Positions 42,813 through 51,981 of a stretch of 64,000 nucleotides of DNA are shown piece after piece (position 1 is the first letter of the stretch; each line of letters opens with the position of its first letter). This DNA is from Nonomuraea soli. GTDB taxonomy: Bacteria > Actinomycetota > Actinomycetes > Streptosporangiales > Streptosporangiaceae. A program made the translations under genes and the position numbers. The notes under the pieces were generated by a model. That model made no database searches, had not been told where the DNA came from, and worked only from the letters and a program-made list of their open reading frames with translations. The stretch is taken from NCBI RefSeq assembly GCF_013761175.1, contig NZ_JACDUR010000007.1, positions 542,915 to 606,914 on the forward strand. The letters are read 5' to 3'.

Positions 42813-42816
42813 TCCC

Positions 42817-43209
42817 ATGACTGTGGTCGTGGTCGCCGCGGCGATCATCTCTGATGGCCGGGTGCTGGCCGCCCAGCGTGCCGAGCCGCCCGAGCTGGCC
42901 GGCGGCTGGGAGTTCCCCGGCGGCAAGGTCGATCCCGGCGAGAGCGACGTCGAGGCGCTGGTGCGCGAGTGCCGCGAGGAGCTCGGCGTCGAGATCGCGG
43001 TGGGGGAGCAGGTGGGCGGCGACTGGCCGCTGACCCGCGACTACGTGATGCGGGTGTACCTGTCGACGTTGTTGTCCGGGGTGCCCGTGCCCAAGGAGCA
43101 CATGGCCCTGCGCTGGCTGGCGCCGCAGGAGTACTACGCGGTGCCGTGGCTCGCCGCCGACCTACCCGTCATGAAAGCTGTCGAAGACAGGGTTAGGATC
43201 CTCCCCTAA
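42817..43209 (+). CDS. Nudix (MutT-type) (d)NTP pyrophosphohydrolase
   Basis: This 130-residue protein has a full Nudix box from GGKVDPGES to RECREELGVEI, with the glutamates that bind metal. The MutT-like start VVVVAAAIISDGRVLAAQR and WEFPGGK suggest a role in removing oxidised nucleotides. It starts four bases after the NlpC gene. TACGCT (42803-42808) lies eight bases upstream, so it may also have its own leaderless promoter. Confidence 0.87.
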   Translation: MTVVVVAAAIISDGRVLAAQRAEPPELAGGWEFPGGKVDPGESDVEALVRECREELGVEIAVGEQVGGDWPLTRDYVMRVYLSTLLSGVPVPKEHMALRWLAPQEYYAVPWLAADLPVMKAVEDRVRILP

Positions 43210-43254
43210 GTGACATAACCACTACTGGGTGTGATGTTTCGGGGGTAAAACGAC

Positions 43255-44481
43255 ATGCACCAGTGGGGACAGCAGGGGTGGGCCGTGGCCGGGGCGCTGA
43301 TGCTCGGGGCCGTTTTCACCTCCAGCGCCGCCATGGCCGGTGACGACGCCGCGATGCGGCTCGCCGTCGACCGGATCGACGAGCCTTCGCCGGAGGGCGC
43401 GCAGTGGGTGCGCACCGGCGACGTGCTGCGCTTCCGTATCCGGCTGGAGGGCACGGCCCACGACACGAGGCTCGCGGTGGCCACCAATCCCGCTGCGGCG
43501 TTGTCGGGGGTGACGTGTGCCCCGGCGGCGGCCGCCGTCGCGACCCAGGAGGTGCGGCAGTCGTCGCCGGACGTGGTCCTGGGGAACTGGAGCCAGGTGC
43601 CGGTGACGCCGTCGCCCGAACCTCCGGCCGAGGTACGGCAGGCGGGCGCGGCCGGGGTGTGCACCCTGCGCGAGTCCGCGGGGGAGCGGGCGATGGACGT
43701 GCGGCTCACCGTGCCGGAGGGGGCGGACGTGGTCACCCTCGCGGCGGTGGCGCAGCGGCAGGGCGGCGAGGCCGAGCGGCCGGAGATGGTCACCAAGACC
43801 ACGACGATGACCGTGGGGCGCGACGGGATGGAAGCTGCGGCGGACCCGCCCGCCGAGTTCGGTGGGCAGGTGCCCGAGCCGCCCTCCAGCGCTCAGGACC
43901 TCGGCGGGCAGACGAGCGGCGAGGCGAGCGGCGAGGCGAGCGGCGAGACGAGCGGGCAGGCGGACGACGGCCAGGATCTCGGGCAGGGTGCTCTCGGTCA
44001 GGCGGGCGAGCTCGGGGGCAGGCCCAGTGACCCCGGGGGCAGGCCCGGTGGCCTCGGCGGCCACCCGCGGGGCCTCGACCGGCCCGGTAAGGGCGCCCGA
44101 GACCTCGCCGCCGAGCCGCTCCAGGCGGCCCCCGGTGCCGCGGCCGCGGGCCCCGGCGTGGGCGTGAACCCGGCCACCTCTGGCCTGGCCGAGCCCTCCC
44201 GTGCCGAGGGTCTGTGGAACGACCCCGGCCTGAGGTTGCCGTTGGCCGCGCCGTCGGCGGGCGTGCCGATCCCGGCGCCGCAGATCCAGGCGGCCCCGCT
44301 GCCGCGCGAGGTGAACGTGGCGGGCAAGAACGCCGCGGAGGCGGCGCCGATCAGCTTCGCCGACGGCTGGACGGGCTGGCCCCTGGTGCTGGGCGGCGTC
44401 GTCGCCCTGTGGGCGGGCTGCGGGGCGATCTCGCGCCGCGAGCTGCTGCGGATTCGCCGCAGGACGCAAGCTGTATCGTAA
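43255..44481 (+). CDS. Secreted, membrane-anchored surface protein
   Basis: I do not recognise the family. This 408-residue protein has an N-terminal signal peptide (AVAGALMLGAVFTSSAAMAG), a beta-rich ectodomain (to ~180) with two cysteines, and a long Gly/Ala/Pro/Ser-rich stalk with SGEASGEASGETSG. A C-terminal membrane helix (WPLVLGGVVALWAGCGAI) and a short basic tail end it. This is a sortase-free, TM-anchored surface protein. It lies just downstream of the secretion-like operon, so a functional link is possible but unproven. Confidence 0.7.
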   Translation: MHQWGQQGWAVAGALMLGAVFTSSAAMAGDDAAMRLAVDRIDEPSPEGAQWVRTGDVLRFRIRLEGTAHDTRLAVATNPAAALSGVTCAPAAAAVATQEVRQSSPDVVLGNWSQVPVTPSPEPPAEVRQAGAAGVCTLRESAGERAMDVRLTVPEGADVVTLAAVAQRQGGEAERPEMVTKTTTMTVGRDGMEAAADPPAEFGGQVPEPPSSAQDLGGQTSGEASGEASGETSGQADDGQDLGQGALGQAGELGGRPSDPGGRPGGLGGHPRGLDRPGKGARDLAAEPLQAAPGAAAAGPGVGVNPATSGLAEPSRAEGLWNDPGLRLPLAAPSAGVPIPAPQIQAAPLPREVNVAGKNAAEAAPISFADGWTGWPLVLGGVVALWAGCGAISRRELLRIRRRTQAVS

Positions 44482-44488
44482 TTCGCAC

Positions 44489-44516
44489 TTTACTGTTACT
44501 TTTACCCGGCTAGGAT
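44489..44516 (+). promoter_or_regulatory. Promoter of the 44555 surface-protein gene
   Basis: TTTACT (44489-44494) and TAGGAT (44511-44516) are 16 bases apart in an AT-richer stretch between two surface-protein genes. This would give a leader of about 32 bases that contains the ribosome site GGAGG. Confidence 0.45.
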
Positions 44517-44554
44517 TCCCTTGACCTTGGATTCGGGTGTGCGGAGGGATACAG

Positions 44555-45694
44555 GTGGCGTCCAGGCGACTGACGGCCGCATCCGCGCTGCTCCTGGCCA
44601 TGGGGTTGAGTGCGGCCGCAGCGACTCCGTTCATCGCGCAGGGAGCGAACGCGGCCGTGTTCCGGCTGGATCCCGGCATGGAGCCGCCGTGTAACGAGTC
44701 CGGGGTGTGCGAGAACCCCGAGGTGACCATCACGGTCACCACCACGCTCCCCACGCCGACGATCACGCCCACCGAGGTGACGGTGACCCAGACGGTCACC
44801 GCGAGCCCGAGCAAGAGCAAGTCGCCCAAGGCCAGCAAGACCCCGACGCCTCAGCCGCAGATCCAGCAGCCGACCCAGCCGCCCGCGCAGCAGCCGACGC
44901 AGGCGCCGATCGTGCCGACGACCTCCGAGGCGCCCGAGCCGGTGCTCCAGCTGCCTTCCGCGGAGCCCGAGACGCCGGCGCCGAGCACCAATGCGACCCC
45001 TTCCACGGTCAGCGACCAGGTCCAGCTCGAGGCGCGCAACGCCCAGCCGGAGTTCGACCAGACCGGGCTGACGCAGAAGCTGGCCATCCCGGCGCTCGTG
45101 CTGGTGCTGCTGGCCCTGTTCGCGGTGCTCATCTTCGAGGGACGGCTGCGCAAGATGGCGCACGCCGCGGCCGTACGGAAGGCGGGACCGCAGCCGCAGC
45201 CGGGCGACGGTTATCCGGCTGGGCCCGGCTTCACCGGTCCCTACCAGGGCAATCCGGGCATGGCCTACGCGCCGATCATCAGCCTCGTGCCGGTGCAGAC
45301 CTACCCGACGGTGCACATGCCGTACGGCCCGTACGGTCCCCAGGGCGGCTACCCCGACCCGGCCGCCTACGGCCACCAGGGGTACCAGGACCCGGGCCTG
45401 CACCAGCCGCAGCCGGCTCCCGCGTACTACGAGCCCGTGCCCGAGCCGCACTACGAGCCGGAGCCGTACTACGAGCCCGAGCCGGTGGCCGAGTACCGCG
45501 ACCCGTTCGAGCCCGCGGTGCCGGCGCACGACATCCCGCCGGGCGGCGACGCCCCCTACGACGACCGGCACGCGGCGGCCTCCGCGGCCGAGCACGGTGA
45601 TGGGCTGCCGTGGGACGACTCCGACGACAGCACCATCACCTACCAGGTCCCCGATCGCACTATCGAGGAACCCCGCCCCGGACACGACCGCTAG
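44555..45694 (+). CDS. Single-pass membrane protein with Thr/Pro ectodomain and Tyr-rich tail
   Basis: This 379-residue protein begins with a signal peptide (ALLLAMGLSAAAATPFIAQG). A Thr/Val/Pro-rich ectodomain (VTITVTTTLPTPTITP) spans to ~165, a membrane helix follows (LAIPALVLVLLALFAVLIFE), and a ~190-residue cytoplasmic tail is rich in Pro, Tyr and Glu (HYEPEPYYEPEPVAEY). I know no function for it. GTG at 44555 has GGAGG eight bases upstream; the frame is open from 44537. Its 3' end overlaps the opposing MFS gene by 35 bases. Confidence 0.7.
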   Translation: MASRRLTAASALLLAMGLSAAAATPFIAQGANAAVFRLDPGMEPPCNESGVCENPEVTITVTTTLPTPTITPTEVTVTQTVTASPSKSKSPKASKTPTPQPQIQQPTQPPAQQPTQAPIVPTTSEAPEPVLQLPSAEPETPAPSTNATPSTVSDQVQLEARNAQPEFDQTGLTQKLAIPALVLVLLALFAVLIFEGRLRKMAHAAAVRKAGPQPQPGDGYPAGPGFTGPYQGNPGMAYAPIISLVPVQTYPTVHMPYGPYGPQGGYPDPAAYGHQGYQDPGLHQPQPAPAYYEPVPEPHYEPEPYYEPEPVAEYRDPFEPAVPAHDIPPGGDAPYDDRHAAASAAEHGDGLPWDDSDDSTITYQVPDRTIEEPRPGHDR

Positions 45695-46871
45695 CGGCGG
45701 CCAGCAGCGCGATCGCGGGCACCACGACCCCGGCCGCGGTGACCAGCACGGCACGGATGCCGAACCGCTCGGCGATCAGCCCCAGCGGCGGGCCGCCGAC
45801 GACCTGGCCGCCCGAGTCGACCTGGCTGAACAGCGAGTAGACCGTGGCCCTGGTGGCCGACTCGGTCTGGACGGCCAGCCAGCCGCCCATCAGCGGCCCG
45901 GTGGCGGCCCGCAGCAGCGTGATGACCACCGCGACACCCGCCGCCTGCCAGAACGCCCCCGTCATCGCCAGAACCACGGTCGCGACCGCGTACCCGGCCC
46001 GCAGCAGCGCGACCGCGCGCAGCACCCGGTCGGGTGAGGCATCGCGCATCCGCCGCCTGATCACCTCGGTGACGGCGATGGCTCCCAGCGAACCGCACAC
46101 GGCGATCGCGCCGAACCACACAGGGCCCGGCAGGCCCAGTTCGATGAGGAAGGGCTGCGTGAGCCGGTCGAGGCCCTCACTGGCGAAGGCGGTGCAGAGC
46201 GTGGCGCCGAGCACCAGCAGCAGGGCGCGGTCGCGGCGCACGGACGAGGCGGCGGTGCGGGTGTGGCCGGCCATGGAGCGCCACGCGTCGCGCATGGCCG
46301 CTCCCGCCTGCCGTACTGGGGGAGTGAAGCCGTCCTCCTTCATGACGGCGATCAGCAGGAGCCCGAGCGCGATCCAGACGCAGGCGGCGGCCACGATCGG
46401 CACGTTCAGGCCGAACGCGGCCAGGCCCACGGCGGCGCCGATGCCGGCGACGGAGGCCGCCTGGGCGACCTGGCCGCCCCTGAGCATCACCTCGCCGGCG
46501 GCCTCCGGGCCGACCTCGTCGGCGAGCCAGGCTTCCTGGGCGCCGTCGACGAAGGTGAAGCCGATGCCCCAGACGATGTTGGCGACGATGATGGCGGCGA
46601 AGGCGGGCACCAGGCCCTCGATCATGATGCCGGCGCCGAAGAGCAGATACCCGACGATCACCGACAGCCGCCGCGAACGCAGGTCGGCGAGGACTCCGGT
46701 GGGGATCTGGGCGAGGAAGCACACCGTCTCGAGGACGGTGCCGACCAGGATCATCTGCAGCGGGCTGAGCCCGGCCACGGTCGCCTGGTAGACGAGGTTG
46801 AGGGTGAAGGCGGTGCTTCCCGCGAAAGCGGTGGCGCCGCAGATGAGGAGGTAGAGCGGACGAGCATGCAA
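45660..46871 (-). CDS. MFS transporter
   Basis: This protein of about 403 residues has twelve predicted spans and an MFS loop 2-3 pattern (ETVCFLAQIPTGVLADLRSR). DGAQEAWLADEVG is characteristic of the Bcr/tetracycline-like MFS subgroup. The start is uncertain: TTG at 46871 puts the first helix at the N-terminus with GGAG upstream, and an ATG at 46988 would add 39 polar residues. The substrate is unknown. Confidence 0.8.
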   Translation of the reverse strand: MHARPLYLLICGATAFAGSTAFTLNLVYQATVAGLSPLQMILVGTVLETVCFLAQIPTGVLADLRSRRLSVIVGYLLFGAGIMIEGLVPAFAAIIVANIVWGIGFTFVDGAQEAWLADEVGPEAAGEVMLRGGQVAQAASVAGIGAAVGLAAFGLNVPIVAAACVWIALGLLLIAVMKEDGFTPPVRQAGAAMRDAWRSMAGHTRTAASSVRRDRALLLVLGATLCTAFASEGLDRLTQPFLIELGLPGPVWFGAIAVCGSLGAIAVTEVIRRRMRDASPDRVLRAVALLRAGYAVATVVLAMTGAFWQAAGVAVVITLLRAATGPLMGGWLAVQTESATRATVYSLFSQVDSGGQVVGGPPLGLIAERFGIRAVLVTAAGVVVPAIALLAAASGRVRGGVPR

Positions 46872-46992
46872 GGAAAGGCTCCAGGGGTCGGGAAGGGACC
46901 CTCCGGCGCCTTTTAGGACATGGACACCACGACGCCAGAGGAGTGAACGGCGGCGGGTGTTGCCCTCACTGGCGTCTCCTCTCGACATGCGT

Positions 46993-47034
46993 GCGCCTGC
47001 CGACCCATGATCGATCCCTGGGTACGGCAGGCGC
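46993..47034 (-). terminator. Hairpin terminator after sdhB
   Basis: GCGCCTGCCG (46993-47002) pairs perfectly with CGGCAGGCGC (47025-47034), with an inner ACCC/GGGT stem. It lies ten bases beyond the sdhB stop. There is no T-run, so it would be an L-shaped terminator of the type common in actinobacteria. Confidence 0.65.
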
Positions 47035-47044
47035 AAGGGGTTTT

Positions 47045-47800
47045 CTAGCTGCTGCTCCGCTTGAAGATCTTGTTGCCCAGCCAGACCAGCGGGTCGTACT
47101 TGCGGTCGACCACGCGCTCCTTCATCGGGATGAGCGCGTTGTCGGTGATCTTGATGTGCTCGGGGCACACCTCGGTGCAGCACTTGGTGATGTTGCAGTA
47201 GCCCAGGCCGTGGTCCTCCTGGGCCGAGACCTGGCGGTCGGCCACGTCGTAGGGGTGCATGTCGAGCTCGGCGATCCGCATGAGGAAACGCGGCCCTGAG
47301 AAGGCGGCCTTGTTCTCCTCGTGGTCACGGATGACGTGGCAGACGTTGTTGCACATGAAGCACTCGATGCACTTGCGGAACTCCTGCGAGCGCTCGACGT
47401 CGACCTGCTTCATGCGGTACTCGCCCGGCCGCACGTCCTTCGGCGGGGTGAAGGACGGCACCTCGCGGGCCTTCTGGTAGTTGAACGAGACGTCGCAGAC
47501 CAGGTCCTTGATCACCGGGAAGGTCCGCATCGGCGTGACCGTGATGACCTCTTCCTCGGTGAAGGTGGACATGCGGGTCATGCAGCCCAGCCGCGGCTTG
47601 CCGTTGATCTCCATCGAGCAGGAGCCGCACTTGCCAGCCTTGCAGTTCCAGCGCACGGCCAGGTCGGGCGCCTGCGTCGCCTGGAGTCGGTGGATGATGT
47701 CGAGGACGACCTCGCCCTCGTTGACCTCGACGGTGAAGTCTTCGAGCTTGCCTTCGCCGCCCTCACCGCGCCAGACGCGGAACTTCGCCTTGTAGCTCAT
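47045..47800 (-). CDS. sdhB: Succinate dehydrogenase iron-sulfur subunit (first SDH, Sdh1 type)
   Basis: This 251-residue subunit passes electrons from SdhA to the membrane anchor. An N-terminal plant-ferredoxin-like domain holds the [2Fe-2S] cysteines Cys53, Cys58, Cys61 and Cys73 (WNCKAGKCGSC). The C-terminal domain carries CIECFMCNNVC and CNITKCCTEVCPEHI for the [4Fe-4S] and [3Fe-4S] clusters. ATG overlaps the sdhA stop (ATGA). The set resembles mycobacterial Sdh1. Confidence 0.94.
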   Translation of the reverse strand: MSYKAKFRVWRGEGGEGKLEDFTVEVNEGEVVLDIIHRLQATQAPDLAVRWNCKAGKCGSCSMEINGKPRLGCMTRMSTFTEEEVITVTPMRTFPVIKDLVCDVSFNYQKAREVPSFTPPKDVRPGEYRMKQVDVERSQEFRKCIECFMCNNVCHVIRDHEENKAAFSGPRFLMRIAELDMHPYDVADRQVSAQEDHGLGYCNITKCCTEVCPEHIKITDNALIPMKERVVDRKYDPLVWLGNKIFKRSSS

Positions 47801-49665
47801 CGATCCATCTCTTCCTCGGTGAGGTACTTCTTCAGCTCTCCCCGGTCGAACAGGTCGAACAGGTCCTGGCGCATCTCGGGCTGCGCCTGCTCCACGACGG
47901 TGACGCCGGAGCCGTCGGTCGTGGAGCAGACCAGCAGCTTGCGCCGCCAGTCGGCGGCCATGACCGGGAAGTCGTCGCGGGTGTGGCCGCCGCGCGACTC
48001 CTCGCGCAGCAGGGCCGCCTTGGCCACGCACTCGGAGACCAGCAGCATGTTGCGCAGGTCGAGGGCCAGGTGCCAGCCGGGGTTGTAGATCCGGTTTCCT
48101 GCCGCTCCGACCAGCTGCACCCGCTCCTTGAGCTTCTCGATGACCTCGAGGGCCTCCGAGATCTCGCCGGCCTTGCGGATGATGCCCACCAGGTCGTTCA
48201 TCGAACGCTGGAGCTCCTGGTGCACCTCGTAGGGGTTCTCGCCGGTGCGCTCCAGGGGAGCCAGCGCCTCCTTGCGGGCGCTCTCGACCGACGCCTCGCT
48301 CACCTTCGGGCGCACCTTGAGCCCGTTGATGTAGTCGGAGGCGCCCAGGCCCGCCCTGCGGCCGAAGACCAGCAGGTCGGAGAGGGAGTTGCCGCCGAGC
48401 CTGTTGGAGCCGTGCATGCCGCCCGACACCTCGCCGGCGGCGAACAGGCCGGGGACGGCCGCCGCGCCGGTGTCGGCGTCGACCTCCACGCCGCCCATGA
48501 TGTAGTGGCACGTCGGGCCGACCTGCATGGGCTCGGTCGTGATGTCGACGTCGGCCAGCTCCTTGAACTGGTGGTGCATCGACGGCAGGCGCCGCTTGAT
48601 CTCCTCGGCGGGCAGCCGGGTGGACACGTCGAGGAAGACGCCGCCCTGGGGTGATCCGCGTCCCGCCTTCACCTCGGAGTTGATGGCGCGGGCGACCTCG
48701 TCACGCGGCAGCAGCTCCGGAGGGCGGCGGTTGTTGGCCTGGTCGGTGTACCAGCGGTCGGCCTCCTCCTCGGAGGTGGCGTACTTGTCCTTGAAGACCT
48801 CGGGGATGTAGTCGAACATGAAGCGCTTGCCTTCGGAGTTGCGCAGCACGCCGCCGTCGCCTCGGACGGACTCGGTGACCAGGATGCCGCGCACCGACGG
48901 GGGCCAGACCATGCCCGTGGGATGGAACTGGATGAACTCCATGTTGATCAGCTTCGCGCCGGCCAGCAGGGCCAGGGCGTGGCCGTCACCGGTGTACTCC
49001 CAGGAGTTGGAGGTGACGACGTAGGACTTGCCGATGCCGCCGGTGGCCAGCACGACCGTGGGGGCGTCGAAGACGATCAGGTTGCCGGTCTCGCGCCAGT
49101 AGCCGAACGCGCCGGAGATGGCGTCGCCGTCCTTCAGCAGCCGGGTGACCGTGCACTCGGCGAAGACCTTGATGTAGGCCTCGTAGTCGCCGTGCGTCTC
49201 GTAGTCTTCCTGCTGGAGCGCGACGACACGCTGCTGCAGCGTGCGGATCAGCTCCAGGCCGGTGCGGTCGCCGACGTGCGCCAGGCGGGGGTACTCATGG
49301 CCGCCGAAGTTGCGCTGCGAGATCTTGCCGTCCTTGGTGCGGTCGAACAGCGCGCCCCAGGCCTCCAGCTCCCAGACCCGGTCGGGCGCCTCCTTGGCGT
49401 GCAGCTCGGCCATGCGCCAGTTGTTGAGGAACTTGCCTCCGCGCATGGTGTCGCGGAAGTGCACCATCCAGTTGTCGTCGGAGTTGACGTTGCCCATGGC
49501 CGCGGCGGCGCCGCCCTCGGCCATGACCGTGTGCGCCTTGCCGAAGAGCGACTTGCAGACGATCGCGGTGCGCTTGCCCTGCTGCCGGGCCTCGATGGCG
49601 GCCCGGAGTCCTGCTCCGCCGGCGCCGATGACGACGACGTCGTAGTCGTGACGTTCGATTTCCAC
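47797..49665 (-). CDS. sdhA: Succinate dehydrogenase flavoprotein subunit (first SDH, Sdh1 type)
   Basis: This 622-residue protein has the FAD-binding start VVVIGAGGAGLRAAIEA and the motif MAEGGAAAAMGNVNSD, where the His of KAHTVMAEGG is positioned for covalent FAD. Substrate-site segments such as FIQFHPTGM and TSNSWEYTGDGHALAL are present. It oxidises succinate to fumarate. GTG start with AAGGA ten bases upstream. It is clearly different from the second SdhA at the right end, which has a type B pattern. Confidence 0.95.
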   Translation of the reverse strand: MEIERHDYDVVVIGAGGAGLRAAIEARQQGKRTAIVCKSLFGKAHTVMAEGGAAAAMGNVNSDDNWMVHFRDTMRGGKFLNNWRMAELHAKEAPDRVWELEAWGALFDRTKDGKISQRNFGGHEYPRLAHVGDRTGLELIRTLQQRVVALQQEDYETHGDYEAYIKVFAECTVTRLLKDGDAISGAFGYWRETGNLIVFDAPTVVLATGGIGKSYVVTSNSWEYTGDGHALALLAGAKLINMEFIQFHPTGMVWPPSVRGILVTESVRGDGGVLRNSEGKRFMFDYIPEVFKDKYATSEEEADRWYTDQANNRRPPELLPRDEVARAINSEVKAGRGSPQGGVFLDVSTRLPAEEIKRRLPSMHHQFKELADVDITTEPMQVGPTCHYIMGGVEVDADTGAAAVPGLFAAGEVSGGMHGSNRLGGNSLSDLLVFGRRAGLGASDYINGLKVRPKVSEASVESARKEALAPLERTGENPYEVHQELQRSMNDLVGIIRKAGEISEALEVIEKLKERVQLVGAAGNRIYNPGWHLALDLRNMLLVSECVAKAALLREESRGGHTRDDFPVMAADWRRKLLVCSTTDGSGVTVVEQAQPEMRQDLFDLFDRGELKKYLTEEEMDR

Positions 49666-49677
49666 TGCAGACAGTCC

Positions 49678-50463
49678 TTAGGCGAACGAGAAGGAGATGA
49701 CCCCCATGGCGACCAGCCGGACGTAGAAGTCGGCGATCATCACGGAGAACATGGAGGCCCAGGCGAACGGCTGGTGCTTGGCGTTGAGCTTGGAGACCAG
49801 CTGCCACATCTTGTAGCGCACCGGGTGCCGGGAGAAGTGGTTGAGTCGGCCGCCGGTGATGCTGCGGCAGGAGTGGCAGCCCAGCGTGTAGCACCAGATC
49901 AGCACCGCGTTGGCGAGCAGGATGTAGGTGCCCAGGCCCGCGGGCTTGTGGATCAGCGCCAGGATCGCGTCGTAGGTGAGGATCGCGCCGACCGCGATGG
50001 CCGCGTAGAAGAAGTAGCGGTGGAGGTTCTGCAGGATCAGCGGGAAGCGGGTCTCGCCCGTGTACTTCCCGTGCGGCTCCTGCACCGCGCAGGCCGCCGG
50101 GGACAGCCAGAAGGAGCGGTAGTAGCTCTTGCGGTAGTAGTAGCAGGTGAAGCGGAACCCGGCGGGGAAGGCCAGGATCAACAGGGCGGGCGGCAGGGCG
50201 TACCAATCGCCGAACGGGGCGAACCCCAGGAACCTCGCTCCCTCAGGGCACGACTCCGCAAGGCAGGGCGAGCTGAAGGGCGCGATGTAGGGATCGACGA
50301 AGTAGTCGTTGTTGAAAATCGCCCAGAAGCTGTAAACCAGGAATGAGGCAAGCCCCAGGAAGGTCAACAGCGGCTGAAGCCACCAGCGATCCGTGCGGAG
50401 AGTGCGCACCGTGACCTGGGCACGCTGTCTACGGACCGGACTCTCTGGCGTCGTTTGGGTCAT
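49678..50463 (-). CDS. sdhC: Succinate dehydrogenase membrane anchor (first SDH)
   Basis: This 261-residue protein with about five membrane spans resembles the Rv0249c-type anchor. His residues in NLHRYFFYAAIAVG, LGCHSCRS and RHPVRYKMW may bind haem or quinone. The large extracytoplasmic loop contains cysteines (SSPCLAESCPEG). The ATG at 50463 has GAGAGG upstream; an earlier ATG is 18 bases before it. First gene of sdhC-A-B, with 12 bases to sdhA. Confidence 0.87.
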   Translation of the reverse strand: MTQTTPESPVRRQRAQVTVRTLRTDRWWLQPLLTFLGLASFLVYSFWAIFNNDYFVDPYIAPFSSPCLAESCPEGARFLGFAPFGDWYALPPALLILAFPAGFRFTCYYYRKSYYRSFWLSPAACAVQEPHGKYTGETRFPLILQNLHRYFFYAAIAVGAILTYDAILALIHKPAGLGTYILLANAVLIWCYTLGCHSCRSITGGRLNHFSRHPVRYKMWQLVSKLNAKHQPFAWASMFSVMIADFYVRLVAMGVISFSFA

Positions 50464-50610
50464 CACAGACCTCTCCACCAAGTGTTGGCGCGTCTATCGG
50501 TGGGGATACGTTACGCCTGACTACCCCGGTCAGTGTGAGAACAGTCACGCCACAATTCCCAAGACCCTGTGTGATTGTCGTCACTCTGGAGAGCCTCGCG
50601 GCACAAGTTT

Positions 50611-50656
50611 GTAACGATCTAGAAACTTGCCGAAATCCGTGGTTTTCTTGCTGAAA
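50611..50656 (+). promoter_or_regulatory. GlnR-type box and direct repeats upstream of the maltose-type importer
   Basis: GTAAC-GATCTA-GAAAC (50611-50626) fits the actinobacterial GlnR box GTnAC-n6-GaAAC exactly. Overlapping its end, CTTGCCGAAA (50626-50635) and CTTGCTGAAA (50647-50656) are direct repeats 21 bases apart, resembling half-sites of LacI-type MalR operators. The promoter itself is not clear. Confidence 0.55.
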
Positions 50657-50682
50657 GTGCGACTCATCCCAATGGAGTCACC

Positions 50683-51981
50683 ATGCGCCGTCACGCACTG
50701 GTCCTCGGTCTCACGTTGCTCTTAGCCGCCTGTGGCGGCCAGCCCGCCCAGCAGGCGGATCCCGCTCCCAGCTCCTCCGCGGCCGCTCCCTCCGCCTCAG
50801 GCCAGGCCACCACGATCGTCGAGCCCACGGAGGGCCCGATCAAACGAGCCGCCGCCGACCTCGTCATCTGGGCCGACGACACCAGAAGCCCGATCGTCCT
50901 GAAGATCGCCGAGCGGTTCGCCGCGGAAAAGGGTGTCAAGGTCGCCGTCCAGCAGCTGGAGTTCGGCGACATCCGTGACAACCTCGTCACCCAGGGCCCG
51001 GCAGGTGAGGGCCCCGACGTGATCATCGGAGCCCACGACTGGCTCGGCAAGCTCGTCACCAACGGCGCGGTGGCTCCCCTGGAACTCGGCGACAAGCTCG
51101 GGCAGTTCAAGGACGTGGCCGTCAAGGCCTTCAGCTACGACGGGCAGGTGTACGGCCTGCCGTACGCCATCGAGAACATCGCGCTCTTCCGCAACACCGA
51201 CCTCGCGCCCGAGGCGCCCAAGACCTTCGACGAGCTGCTCAGGGTCGGCCAGGACCTCGTGAAGGCCAAGAAGGCGGAGCTCCCGATCGCGCTGCAGGTC
51301 GGCCCGGAAGGCGACCCGTACCACTTCTATCCGCTGGCCACCTCCTTCGGCAGCGGCATCTTCGGCGTCAAGCCCGACGGCGGCTACGACCCGGCCCAGC
51401 TGCTCATCGACAACGACGGCGGGCTCGCCTTCGCCAAGGCGCTCGACCGCTGGCGCAAGGCCAAGGCGCTGTCGGCCGACATCACCTACGACATCGCCAA
51501 GGAGGCGTTCAACACCGGCAAGGCGCCCTTCCAGATCACCGGGCCGTGGAACACCGACGACGCGGTCAAGGCGGGCATCAAACTGGCCGTCGACCCGATC
51601 CCGCCGGCGGGCGGCCAGGCCGCTGCGCCGTTCGTCGGCGTGCAGGGCTTCATGATCTCGGCCAACGCCAAGAACAAGCTGGTCGCCAACGACTTCGTCC
51701 TGAACTACCTGGGCACGCCCGAGGTCAGCAAGGAGCTCTACGACACCGGCAAGCGGCCCCCGGCCATGACCGCGGTCTACGGCCAGGTCAAGGGCGACCC
51801 GATCATCGCCGGCTTCGCCGCCGTGGGCGACATCGGCCAGCCGCTGCCCAGCATCCCGGCGATGGACGCGGTGTGGACGGAGTACGGCCACGCCGAGCGC
51901 GACATCCTGCTGGGCAAGGGCGACCCGGCCAAGCTGATGCAGCAGGCGGCCGCCAAGATCCGCGCCAAGATCAGTGAATGA
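50683..51981 (+). CDS. malE: Maltose/oligosaccharide ABC transporter substrate-binding lipoprotein
   Basis: This 432-residue lipoprotein has the lipobox LLAAC with Cys17, then a Ser/Ala/Pro linker and a MalE-like domain (DLVIWADDTRSPIVLKIAER, YGLPYAIENIALFRNTDLAP, TGPWNTDDAVKAG). It captures maltose or related glucans outside the membrane. The ATG follows GGAG with seven bases between. Its end overlaps malF by eight bases. A GlnR-like box lies upstream. Confidence 0.93.
   Translation: MRRHALVLGLTLLLAACGGQPAQQADPAPSSSAAAPSASGQATTIVEPTEGPIKRAAADLVIWADDTRSPIVLKIAERFAAEKGVKVAVQQLEFGDIRDNLVTQGPAGEGPDVIIGAHDWLGKLVTNGAVAPLELGDKLGQFKDVAVKAFSYDGQVYGLPYAIENIALFRNTDLAPEAPKTFDELLRVGQDLVKAKKAELPIALQVGPEGDPYHFYPLATSFGSGIFGVKPDGGYDPAQLLIDNDGGLAFAKALDRWRKAKALSADITYDIAKEAFNTGKAPFQITGPWNTDDAVKAGIKLAVDPIPPAGGQAAAPFVGVQGFMISANAKNKLVANDFVLNYLGTPEVSKELYDTGKRPPAMTAVYGQVKGDPIIAGFAAVGDIGQPLPSIPAMDAVWTEYGHAERDILLGKGDPAKLMQQAAAKIRAKISE

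Noticed and set aside
32316..45694. Whole region as an integrative conjugative element
   Set aside because: No relaxase, coupling protein, integrase, att repeats or replication genes are linked, and core genes flank it on both sides; it is kept as a resident secretion-like operon.
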